Shown one piece after another: positions 32,566-44,601 of a DNA stretch of 64,000 bases. Source of the DNA: Gongronella butleri (lineage: Eukaryota; Mucoromycota; Mucoromycetes; Mucorales; Cunninghamellaceae). Both the position numbers and the translations under genes were made by a program. Under the pieces are notes generated by a model, which saw nothing but the letters and a program-made list of their open reading frames with translations, made no database searches and was not told the DNA's origin. Location of the stretch: the NCBI GenBank assembly GCA_025201375.1, contig JAIWZP010000020.1, forward strand, positions 450,987 through 514,986, written 5' to 3'. Positions within the stretch are counted from its first letter, which is position 1. Every line of letters begins with the position of its first letter.

Positions 32566-34333
32566 CTAATGATGAGGTGGCTGTTTCTCGGCGTCCAAGT
32601 GAATAAGAATCTCTTGGACAAATGTGCACTCTTTTTTGATGGTGGCGCGCACGCGCTGCTCTATCCGGTGCGCTTGATCTACGGGCAGCTTCGGGTTCAA
32701 TTGTAAAATCATGTCAAGATGCTGGAAAGGGCCCACCTTGCGCCCGCGTAGCGCATAATAGTCAATCAGATCGGGTTCAGCGGCCTGGTTAAAAGAGACA
32801 TTTGTGAGCCTTTTTTACTTGTTTTTGCTTATTTTGTGAGGCTTCATGTACCTTGACTTGCGCGACGACGTGCATCACCTGGTCAAGCTCTTCCTGCGGC
32901 GCGCCCTTGTCTAATAATTCGCGCAACGAGCTTGCCATGATGTCGTAGCCACTCTTGACAATCAGACCAGACACGAACACGCCGCCCAGAGGATCTAGGA
33001 TCGGCAACCCCGCGTAGCTGCCTCCAATCGCCACAAGAGCAATCACGCTCGACAGCGCGTCCGATCGATGATGCCTACAAGTTTCCCAAAAAAAAAAAAA
33101 TGAGAAAAACGGGACGATCCCGGCCATTTAAATGCCAATCAATGCGATTTTACCATGCATTGGCAATGAGAACATTGCTGTTTTCCTTCTTGCCAACCTT
33201 GAGGGCTAACCGGTCAGAGTGATGAGCATCTGCAATGGACATTTTCTTTTTCTGTTTCCTAGATTCTTACTTGCGTGGTATAACCATTCCTTGATGAGGA
33301 CACTTGCCAGGGCAAACCATGCGGCATTGGGATCCAAGACCGCATTATCGTGATGATGATGGTGCAGCAATGCCGACAGTGTGCTGGTCGCGGTCTTTTT
33401 GTGCTCAATGGCCGTCGACGACGCCGACGCCACACCATCCACTACGGGTGTCGCCGACGCCGATGCGGCTTGCATCGTTTCCAGTGCCGCAGACAAAAGG
33501 TCAATGGAGTGCATCCCAATGGCGAGCCCGCCGCCAATCAAAAGGGTCGACACGCCCAACGACCCAATCGTCTCGTATTTGCCTAGCGCAAAAGAGTGAG
33601 AGAGAGTGAGAGAGAAAAAAAAAAAGGAGAAAATCAGATAAGATCAAGGGTCCAAAAAAAAGCCCTCCTTACCATAGCCATAGGGGTAGATCTGATCAGG
33701 CGGCTTGCGAGACATTTTAAACGTGTAAAGCGTGACGAAATCGCTCAAAAGATCTGATAACAAAAAAAAAAAAAAAAGATTTAGCGATTGGGCCGGCTAA
33801 TCCTAGCCCTGGGCGGGGAACTACGGCTGAATTGGCGACCCGTTCACGAGGATGGCCTCACTCACCACTTAAGGAATGCGTCGCATCGGCTAGAAGGGAC
33901 GCAGAGTTCATGTACCTATACAATTAGGATCCCAAATAAGACAGATGTCCCTGCAATGGCCATGTACAGGCACTCGTGATTTTTTTTGTTTTACCACCCA
34001 GCGGCGCCCTTGGAGACGGTCAGCCCCACGTTGGCAACAAGGCCCACCAGGGTGATTTGCATGCCTTTTTTGCCTGTCAAATGAGGGAATTGTCAGCACA
34101 CGCCCTTTAAACAGCTCAATTGGTGGCAACGTCGATGTACCTGAGGACCGCAGTGTGGAGGCAAGATCGCTATGGACGTGGTCGGGGCCTTGCCCAGGGT
34201 GCTGGTGGTGATGGCCGGCGTGGTGGCGGACAGGCGCCCAGGCAACACTGCATCGGACAGAAGGATGGCATCGCAACGAAGCACGTGCATGAGCAAGCGC
34301 AAGCAAGGAACACGACGTAGACTTGAGAGCCAT
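32566..34333 (-). CDS. MMT1: Cation diffusion facilitator, mitochondrial Mmt1-like
   Basis: Eight exons (34333-34141, 34073-33995, 33915-33866, 33753-33673, 33582-33271, 33205-33154, 33074-32852, 32784-32566) give 402 residues in unbroken phase. The N-terminus (MALKSTSCSLLALAHARASLR) is Arg/Ser/Ala-rich without acidic residues, as in mitochondrial presequences, and is followed by His-rich HHAGHHHQH. CDF motifs: NSASLLADATHSLSDLLSDF with metal ligands D, H, D; NSNVLIANAWHHRSDALSS with the second set; an HHHHHD loop between them; and a C-terminal cytosolic-type domain. Yeast Mmt1/2 export iron from mitochondria; zinc transport is the alternative. Location is inferred from the presequence. Confidence 0.88.
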
Positions 34334-34695
34334 GGCGTCACGCGCGTGCAAGTATAAAAAGGAAAAACGAGGAAGAAAGAGAAAAAAAAAGTAAGGAAAA
34401 GGGCGCTGCATTGCTCACCCCATTTGATGCCCCTTTTATAGCTGGATATGAAGCTCCGCTCACTAGTTTTTTTTTTTTTTTTGACGCGCTTGTGCATTGC
34501 AACATAACCAGGCACCACACCTCTCTTGGCAAAAAAAAAAATGTATTTTACGATATTGGCCATCTTCCAGAGAATTGTTCACCGTAACAACGTCGAAAAT
34601 GACACCGCTACGGAGCGGCACGCTCAAGCATGCATTTACCTTAGCTTGGCTTCTCCCATGAACAAACTTGGGACGCTTTCATAATCTGAGCAAAC
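34334..34695. other. Spacer upstream of the CDF gene
   Basis: Contains T and A homopolymers and an AT-rich promoter-like stretch. Frames here (34093-34563 minus) merely extend the CDF first exon out of frame. Confidence 0.35.
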
Positions 34696-34699
34696 ATTT

Positions 34700-34900
34700 C
34701 ACATCCAAGTTTCTCGTTGTCAGTCATGACAAAACACGACGCATTGCGCAGAAGAAAAATGCAGAATTTGATTCTCTGTCGAATGAAATCAATTCCACTA
34801 GTACTCGGCTAAAACACACGGAGCAACCAACGTTTACAAAAATTATCTTATAATTTGCGAATTGCTCTCTTTCCACACAGTCGACACCCCGATTTAATGA
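34700..34900 (+). repeat. Fragment of the dispersed repeat family
   Basis: Matches 62610-62760: AATGCAGAATTTGATTCTCTGTCG, ATGAA, then an A/C-rich stretch and a GTCGACACCCCGATTT segment. It is in the same orientation as the 62.6 kb copy but lies next to an inverted fragment at 35.1-35.8 kb. Confidence 0.55.
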
Positions 34901-35109
34901 CATTCTCTCCGAGAAACACAGACTCATTTCATTGAATTAGCTCACCTCTGGGCCGCTGAGGCTACTGGATGACGCATAATGGCGATTTTTAAACCTCTGA
35001 ATTTTCCAAGCGGTACAGTCGATGATTTGAAAATGCCGAATTTAGGTTCTCGGATTGCCATTTCATTCAACTACAAGGTAGACTGCCCACATTTACCGAC
35101 AAAAATGGA

Positions 35110-35790
35110 CTAAAAACTAGGAATCTATAGATAGATTTTCGTGCAACACGCAAAAAGTCGCGTTTTTTTCACTCCAAGATAAGGTCCACGAGGCTTGGCC
35201 GCTGCGCCCTGAAAGTCATCTCACCAAAACGAGCATGTCTTGGTGCATACGTGAACATCGATGATCAACGAAAAAAAAGTGATTTTTTGGTATTTTTGAC
35301 ACGGTTTCAAAGTCATACAGTATATGTTTTCCTCGCGTGAAAAAAGCGCGTCAAATGACGAATGACACGCGCCAGTTTCTAATCAAATACATGCATCTAG
35401 AGTCTCTCTTGCCAGTAGACGCGTCGGCACGGCGGTATGGACGTGTTCTTCCCGTGTCATTCGCACTAGAAATTTTATCTGATTTTGCTCATAGCTCGCG
35501 AACAAGTAAATAAATTACACTCTTTTTGACATTTTTCGTCGTTTCACCATGCAATCTCTTGTATGCAAATTTCGAGTCGTTCTGAGGACCCACTTTTTCG
35601 TTTTCTTCTCAAGAGCTCAAATTGGCTCATTTTTTAACTTGAGCGTGATGCGCCCCAATGGCCCTTGGCAGCTGCAAGCTAAGTTTTATTCGGGTTTCTT
35701 GCTGACAATTTCATGTTTCGACGCGTTTTCAGACCGATACAATGACGAATTGGCCGCGCTGGAGGCAATTTTTGATTGATCATCATAATC
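35110..35790 (-). repeat. Inverted copy of the dispersed repeat family (R element)
   Basis: The reverse complement aligns with 55200-55640. Stations: AAAAAATGAGCC-ATTTGA, CGAAACGACGAAAAAT, TGTTCGCGAGC-AT-AGCAAAATCA, CACGGG, CGACGCGTCTAC, AGAGACTCTAGATGCA, TTTGATTAGAAACTGGCGCGTG, CGCGTTTTTTCACGCG, TTGATCATCGATGTTCACGTA and GCGCAGCGGCCAAGCC. It is the only R copy seen in this orientation. Confidence 0.68.
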
Positions 35791-36504
35791 ACGCGTGACC
35801 ACTAACCATCAAATTCTTTGCAGGCGTCCGGAGCAAACCGCACAATAAACGCCTGGTGTTGGTCACGTATTGTTCCATAAAAATGAACGCCGATCAGGCA
35901 TGTCGAGAAAATTGCAAATAGCCTGTTTTTGTTGTATTTTGAACGTTTGCCGATGAATTTACCACTTGCGGGGGTATAAGTACTTTGAATCAAATCCGCG
36001 TCTTCTTGTTTGGATGGGCCGTGGCCCTGTAACCACCGGGTGACTGCATTCTTCGTGATTTTCGTTGTTGTTCCATACAAACAATGCTCGAAAATAAAAT
36101 AAAAAATTAAAAGAAAAGTTTGAACATTTTCTTGGCTCGGCCCGATTGCCTCAAACGCTAGGCACCACGTTCGCGCAGCACTCCGTCTTTAATGCGCACC
36201 AAACGCGTCCATGTCGGACACCTCACATTTGACCTGACTGCTTGTTTTAATTCATTGTTCTCGTTGTTCACACACCGCTCCCCGATGTGCTTACCTCGCA
36301 CTATCATACTATCTGCATGCAATTTAAAATACAGTTTCTGCGTGTTTAATCTGCTTTGAGCGCGAGTAATTTTATTTCGTGCGTCCAATACTGTAATAAT
36401 GAGTGATCGCACCAACATTTTGAATAAAAGAGATGATATTTGCTGCGTAAAATTGGAATCAAAACAGACGATAAAGAAAAAGAATGACCGAGATGAACAT
36501 TTTG
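35791..36504. other. Spacer before the satellite array
   Basis: AT-rich with no supportable gene. Frames at 35802-36080 and 36158 onward read into the satellite and are not conserved in any recognisable way. Confidence 0.4.
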
Positions 36505-38081
36505 ATTTGGTGTCCAACACAAGCAGCGATGTCAACACGCGAAGCCATGCAATCCCCATCCATGCCAATCTTGAGGAACCTAATATCAAAAAAAAAAAAA
36601 AAAAAGCATTGTAAAAACACAAAAAGTGAATTTTCATCGAAAATCCAGCAATTGAGAGCCACGGGCAACGAACAAGGTGGATTTGCGTCAGAGGGCGTTG
36701 GGGGTGCCTCCTTTTGACAGTGTTGTGCCAAAGCAAAATCACACCAAGCCGAGCCAATCCATGATCAACAAGGACATCAGAATTGCAAGCACGGGATTCC
36801 CCGCTGTGACATGGTGCCCAACACAAGCAGCGACGCCAACACGCGAAGCCATGCAATCCCCATCCATGCCAATCTTGAGGAACCTAATATCAAAAAAAAA
36901 AAAAAAAAAAAAAAGCATTGTAAAAACACAAAAAGTGAATTTTCATCGAAAATCCAGCAATTGAGAGCCACGGGCAACGAACAAGGTGGATTTGCGTCAG
37001 AGGGCGTTGGGGGTGCCTCCTTTTGACAGTGTTGTGCCGAAGCAAAATCACACCAAGCCGAGCCAATCCATGATCAACAAGGACATCAGAATTGCAAGCA
37101 CGGGATTCCCCGCTGTGACATGGTGCCCAACACAAGCAGCGACGCCAACACGCGAAGCCATGCAATCCCCATCCATGCCAATCTTGAGGAACCTAATATC
37201 AAAAAAAAAAAAAAAAGCATTGTAAAAACACAAAAAGTGAATTTTCATCGAAAATCCAGCAATTGAGAGCCACGGGCAACGAACAAGGTGGATTTGCGTC
37301 AGAGGGCGTTGGGGGTGCCTCCTTTTGACAGTGTTGTGCCGAAGCAAAATCACACCAAGCCGAGCCAATCCATGATCAACAAGGACATCAGAATTGCAAG
37401 CACGGGATTCCCCGCTGTGACATGGTGCCCAACACAAGCAGCGACGCCAACACGCGAAGCCATGCAATCCCCATCCATGCCGATCTTGAGGAACCTAATA
37501 TCAAAAAAAAAAAAGCGTTGTAAAAAACACAAAAGTGAATTTTCATCGAAAATCCAGCAATTGAGAGCCACGGGCAACGAACAAGGTGGATTTGCGTCAG
37601 AGGGCGTTGGGGGTGCCTCCTTTTGACAGTGTTGTGCCAAAGCAAAATCACACCAAGCCGAGCCAATCCATGATCAACAAGGACATCAGAATTGCAAGCA
37701 CGGGATTCCCCGCTGTGACATGGTGCCCAACACAAGCAGCGACGCCAACACGCGAAGCCATGCAATCCCCATCCATGCCAATCTTGAGGAACCTAATATC
37801 AAAAAAAAAAAAAAAAAAAAGCATTGTAAAAACACAAAAGTGAATTTTCATCGAAAATCCAGCAATTGAGAGCCACGGGCAACGAACAAGGTGGATTTGC
37901 GTCAGAGGGCGTTGGGGGTGCCTCCTTTTGACAGTGTTGTGCCAAAGCAAAATCACACCAAGCCGAGCCAATCCATGATCAACAAGGACATCAGAATTGC
38001 AAGCACGGGATTCCCCGCTGTGACATGGTGCCCAACACAAGCAGCGACGCCAACACGCGAAGCCATGCAATCCCCATCCAG
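36505..38081. repeat. Tandem satellite, ~300 bp unit with internal poly-A, five-plus copies
   Basis: The landmark GTGAATTTTCATCG occurs at 36626, 36935, 37237, 37535 and 37840, giving spacings of 309, 302, 298 and 305 bases. Between the poly-A tracts the copies are almost identical (occasional A/G swaps such as GTGCCAAAG versus GTGCCGAAG). Most of the length difference comes from the A tract (about 12-24 A) following AACCTAATATC. The first copy (36505-36600) is partial and diverged (GGTGTCCAACACAAGC versus GGTGCCCAACACAAGC). The last stops abruptly at CCCCATCCA and joins GGTCGACCGG at 38082. Repeated frames of ~70-140 codons on both strands are by-products. The array ends 191 bp before the next gene. 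Confidence 0.93.
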
Positions 38082-38272
38082 GTCGACCGGCGTGAAAATA
38101 GCAAGAGAAACAAAAATAAAATCCGAGGAAAAAGTAGCGGTGACTCGGAATTCAAATAGTGTTCTGAAAAAGGTAAAATCGACCTACGCGTGCTCCTTCC
38201 TCTTTACCTTCTTTTTTTTTTTGGCACTTAAATCGTTTTTTGTTGTGCTGCTTGGCTTTGCGACATTGACAC

Positions 38273-39946
38273 ATGTCAAATTGCGACAAGGAGAACGTTG
38301 ATCCGGTTGTGGAGAGCTTGGTGCGCCGTAGCGACCGAGAATACGTCTTTGTCAACGAGCAGATTGCAGACCGAATCGATCAAGAACTGGAAGCAAGGTC
38401 GAAAAAGAAGGCAAAAGTGCAAGTTCAAACTCTTGATGTCAACATCCAGTCGGTAAGGAATATTGTACAATGGCAAAACATTTTAATCATGATTTGAGTA
38501 AAGGTTACAGAAGCAGATGGAGTCACTTTGCCTGGACACAATCAGTCAGTTGGCAAAACGATCAAAGTCGAAGCGTTCAGCCGATTCAAGGATTATGGCA
38601 CGACGAATCAAACCAACACTGTGGTCTCGTAGGCACAAAAATCAAGCGCTTTCGCGTTCTTTCTGACTTCTCGCTGTTGTAGGCTTGGCTTGAATTCCAT
38701 TTTGGATCTCTCCCTCGAGTATGGGGTCGGCCAATCGACTTTGTTTTCTGGAGAGGATTGGAAAGTGCTCTTGCAAAAGTTCCCGGCAACACCATTACAA
38801 GCAGCGCCAATTGTGCCGTCAGCAGCTCAAACCTCAGCATCATCAGCATCAACTCCAGCATCAGCAGCATCAATCTCAGCATCAGCAACATCAACCCCAG
38901 TGCCCAAGGTGTCCAAGAAGGCGAAAAAGAACAAGAGCAGCAAGAAGGACAGAGACCTGGTTCTGCAGCTTGCAAGGCGGGACCTGGCGGCGGGCGCGAC
39001 GAAGGCCGCACGACTGTTGGTTTCCAAGCATTGCACTCTGGCCCCTGATCAGGAGTTCATGATGACCGTGCTGCGACACTTGTGCAACCTTCTTCTCCAC
39101 CATGCATACCTATTTGATGACAACATCGAAAAGACTGAGCAGGACTATATCATCAAAGCTTGGGCTCCGATTTTGGAAGCGCTGTTCCAAAACACTAGCA
39201 CAGATTGAAATGGTAAAAAAGAAAAAAAAAATAAGTATCACGATGGCTAATCAAAAAGCATTATTTTTTATCTGGTATTCTTTCTAAATTTCTCGTAGGG
39301 GGGATAGCAGCCTGCAGCTAACGCCTTTGCGACCTGACCTTGTCATGATCCACGACAAGATTGTACAGCGAATGAACGTCGAGCAGGCCCTTTGCGCCGG
39401 TGAAGCATCCAAGGAAGCCGCGACAAAGACCAAGTTTTTCTATGATCACTGCAAGCTACTTGTGGAAGGAAAAGTTCTTGTTGATCAATCGGTATCGGAA
39501 GGATGCTACTCTCCGGCGACGATCCTTCAATTGACTGGCCTTGAAGCCTTGGTGAAAACGGTGTCACTCTCAGCCCCCGGGTTATATGTGGCGACGCAAG
39601 GAGCATTTTTGCGCCTGCCTCGAACCAAGACCGAAATTCATTCTGTGCAGCATCTTTGCGCCCAACTTTGGCAGCTGAAGGTAAGTGGAAAGTGGAAAGA
39701 AACAGCACAGATTTAACTAATTTCGACTTTTACCAGAACATCATATACTCGCGACAAGATCAGCTGGACAGCAGAGCGTCCCAGGCGCGTTTTGACAAAA
39801 TTTCAGCAGCACAGTACGTAAACATGCCAAAATCCTCGTCCTCTTCCTTACCCATCTCGCCAAGCATATCTTGGATGCGCACTACATGGTATCCCCCGCA
39901 GCCATCGTCAAACAGCATACCCTTTCCACCACCCATATTGCCATAA
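38273..39946 (+). CDS. Lineage-specific protein, PD-(D/E)XK-like C-terminal region; possibly broken
   Basis: Probable exons 38273-38452, 38504-38628, 38683-~39208, ~39297-39680 and 39737-39946. The first begins MSNCDKENVDPVVES. Middle exons carry NSILDLSLEYGVGQ, a Ser/Ala/Thr/Pro low-complexity run, and EQDYIIKAWAPILEALF. The later part has LRPDLVMIHDK, ALCAGEASKEA, DHCKLLVEGKVL and GLYVATQGAFLRLPRT. This order (YII-W-PIL, RPD, GE, final aromatic LPR) resembles a large uncharacterised family I associate with Mucorales genomes and is compatible with a PD-(D/E)XK nuclease fold. Problem: a TGA at 39206-39208 precedes the obvious donor at 39213, and that junction is out of phase. A weak donor at CT-GTTCCA (~39182) would restore the frame. 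So this is either an alternative splice or a decaying copy. Confidence 0.6.
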
Positions 39947-40334
39947 TTGTTTAAACTTCTTCCATATGTTTAGTCGCTGTCCACTTATCCTAGTCACTTC
40001 TCTAAGTTCTCTTTTTACGCAGCATGAATTATAAAACACCATGTCATTGTCGGATTTTACTCTTCTGGAAACTGTATCATAACTAACGGGAAAGGCTTAT
40101 GATAAAACATGCAAGGATATTACAGTATGATACAGCATCATATAAGCTGTATAATAATTCATAACGGGAAAAAATGCGAACGGCAGAAAAAAACTCGAAA
40201 TTCCTGTTTCTCTACGAATAACGGTATGTAATGTGGCAAAAAGTCGACGCGCCCGAGGCTGCGAGCTATTTTAATGAGAGGGTGAATGGAATTGACACAC
40301 TAAAAGCTCACTCCTCGCTTCTTTGATGCTATTT
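39947..40334. other. Spacer between convergent genes
   Basis: 388 bp, AT-rich, with repeated TATGAT/ATCATA elements (40065-40165) that could form small hairpins. No gene. Confidence 0.4.
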
Positions 40335-41692
40335 CTAGATGGCGCCCTCGGCCGCTTGCGTTTTAAACCAGTCAATGGTCTCTTCCAGGCCCTGGCGCAC
40401 AGAGAAACGTGGCTGCCAGCCAAGGTACTTTTGTGCGCGCGTGATGTCGGGCTTGCGTTTCTTGGGGTCATCCATGGCTGCTGGCAAAAGCTTGATGGGC
40501 ACATTGCGGTCGACCTGATCACGAATGATCTCGGCAAATTCCCTGATGGTATATTCTTCAGTGTTGCCCAGATTCACGGGCTCCGTATAATTCTTGTTCA
40601 TCAGCAGGATCAAGCCGTCCACCAGGTCGTGGATATATTGGAACGATCGCGTCTGGTCGCCATTGCCGTACAAAGTCATCGAATCGCCACGGATCGCTTG
40701 CATGATGAAATTGCTCACCACACGGCCATCAGCAGGCGACATGCGAGGTCCAAACGTGCTAGACAAAACAGGATAAGTCAGTTTTTCCAATGGCTGCGCA
40801 CGCTCCATTTTTTTTTTTTTTTTTTTTTTGTGGCCAATGTCTCACTTGAATATCCGCGCAACGCGCACGTCCACATCATTTTGACGCATGTACGAGTACG
40901 TGAGCGTCTCAGCAATGCGCTTGCCTTCATCGTAACATGCACGGGGCCCAATTGGGTTCACATGGCCCCAATACGTCTCCTTTTGCGGGTGTTCTTCGGG
41001 ATCGCCATAAACCTCTATGAAAAAAAAATATACCAAGGGGTCAGGGTGAATTGCTCCTTTTTTTCCTTAAATTTACCGGATGTCGACGTGAGCAAAAAGC
41101 GAGCCTTTGTGCGCTTGGCGAGGCCAAGCATGTTGATCGTGCCCATGACGCTTGTTTTCACGGTTTTTGTCGGGTTGTACTGATAGTGTGGCGGTGACGC
41201 CGGGCAGGCGAGGTGGTAGATTTGCGTGACCTCAATCATGAAGGGGTCGACGACGTCGTGGCTCACGAGCTCAAAGTTTGGGTGGCCCACCCAATGCTGG
41301 ACATTGCGCTTGGTGCCGGTAAAAAAGTTGTCGAGCACAATCACCTCGTGGCCCATCCACATGAGCCGATCGACGAGGTGTGAGCCGACAAACCCTGCGC
41401 CGCCCGTGACGAGGATGCGCTCGCGCTTGGCAGGGCTCAATTGGCGCACCGGCGGATACGCGCGCTGCATTTGATAAATGACGGTGCCGTCGCCCACCAA
41501 TGTGCGATCCGTATGCTCCTTTGGCAAATACAGGTCGCGGTGCCACGCCAGCGTCGCGTCCGACCCAACGGCACTATCGCCAACACGATCCACAACCACT
41601 TTGTCGCTCGCCTCCGCCGTCGATAACATACGTCGCGTCTCCTGCTGCTGTTGCTGCTGCTGGTCTTCCGTTGTCATTATATGGGTATCCAT
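40335..41692 (-). CDS. UXS1: UDP-glucuronate decarboxylase (UDP-xylose synthase)
   Basis: Three exons (41692-41077, 41014-40846, 40758-40335) give 402 residues. A Gln-rich N-terminal stretch replaces the membrane anchor of animal UXS1. The SDR core follows: [18 protein letters not shown] (NAD-binding GxxGxxG), [37 protein letters not shown] (first splice), [12 protein letters not shown] with catalytic Tyr and Lys, and RIFNTFGPRM (second splice). The enzyme converts UDP-glucuronate to UDP-xylose plus CO2 in cytosol or Golgi lumen; lack of a signal or anchor suggests cytosol. A second in-frame ATG lies five codons downstream (41677); the outer one is used because nothing rules it out. Confidence 0.95.
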
Positions 41693-43103
41693 ACACCAAT
41701 TAGAATTCAAGAAAGAGAAAAGGGAGCAGCCAACCAACCAAAGGAAAGAAGGGGAGACGGCTTAAAGGACGTTTTCGTGGTGAAAAAAAGCAAAAAGAAG
41801 AGAAGAAAGGAAAATGGACACGGCGATCGGGACGGGAGATTCCATTTAAACCCCCGCCATCACGTGTATGTCCCGATTGGGCGAGTTGTTGGGCCTGCGC
41901 GTGAACAAAAGACAGCGGGAAATTCGCAGCAAGGCTCGCTCGAGCGCGACGCGACTTGAATTTTTCATACCCCTCCATATTCATCTGTGTGTTTTGAGTC
42001 AGCAGGCTGCACGCAGCATCTTGCTACTCGGCGCAAACTCGATTTGAGGCTGAATCACAAAAGTAAATATATAAAAAAAGTAAATCACTGTGATTAAACG
42101 CGTTCAGGGTGCTTGCGTTGCAAAAAGAAAGCACCGAGACGCGCATCTGCTCAGTTCACAGTTGGCATTGGCTGCACAACTCTCAAGATGAGGTTTTGCC
42201 ACTTGTGTGTGATGTGATTTCGTCTCTTTTTTTCTCATTTTCAAATCTCAGGCACTCTCTTGCTCTCTTTCATTGCTTTAAAACAACTTTTTAGGCTGCG
42301 CCTCGTACATGGCCTTTTTCAATGCGCTTACGCTATGCATGCTCGAACGAATAAGCTTTTTTTCGCCAAACTGTTTTGCTTATTCTGCAAGTAAGGCATT
42401 AAGGCTTAGCGGTCGTCATCATGTTACGTTGCACAGTCTCCAATTGCATATCCTATTTATACATGACATTCCCGGTCATTATTACATTTTTCTGTTCTTG
42501 TCTTGTTTATCTTTTGCAAAACATGAGCAATGACCGAACAAGTGGCAACGAGCATCCACCATTGCGCGCCATCCAGTGGCGGCAGCGATCCGGGGAAGGG
42601 CTCAATCGCAAGCGAGCACGAAAAATCACCAGGGTGACCATGTTTTCATCAAGATATCTGGTTCAATTTGCTGTCAAAGCACGAAAAAGAACGAAAAATC
42701 GATCCTCCTAATATCTGACGACACGCACACAATTGTAAGATTGAGTTTCTTTAATTGCAATAACTACGTGGTACTGGGAGAGTGGGAAAAAAAGGGGGAA
42801 AAAAGACAAAAGCGTGAAGCATAGGGAGCTGTGGGATGGTTGGAAAGAAAAAAAAAATATAAAAAAAGGGGGGATCAATGGCATGGGAGGATCATGGCGA
42901 CAAAACTCGACAAAGGGGTGTGAGGGTGCGATGATGCGGGAAACAAAGGGGGTCGGAAGGAGCAAGGGGGTAAGGGGGTTGCGTGTGTTTGAGGGGAGGG
43001 GTCATACGCTTCCTGCAAAAAAAGGCGCTTTCAAAACTTAGAGAGTATACACGAGGGGAGAAAAAAGAAGAAAACGAAGGCAAAGAGTCGCGCCAATGCG
43101 ACT
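41693..43103. other. Spacer between UXS and Rab genes
   Basis: 1.4 kb. The part next to 41693 should be the UXS promoter. The part at 42700-43090 is G-rich and A-rich on the plus strand, likely the Rab 3' UTR. Frames at 42309-42711 have no recognisable content. Confidence 0.4.

Positions 43104-44601
<1,498 letters not shown>

Noticed and set aside
36158..38070. Repeated 70-140 codon frames on both strands in the satellite
   Set aside because: They are the same satellite unit read again and again; the frame passes through the variable poly-A tract, so its length changes with each copy.
38508..38622. Alternative exon 2 of the lineage-specific gene starting KQMESLCLDTISQLAKRS
   Set aside because: It also keeps phase but needs the weaker donor GTCTCG; the exon 38504-38628 with donor GTAGGC joins more naturally to LGLNSILDLS. 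It remains possible as an isoform.
40323..41183. 286-codon open frame on the plus strand
   Set aside because: It crosses UXS exons and introns in antisense, including poly-A/T tracts, and has no recognisable domain.
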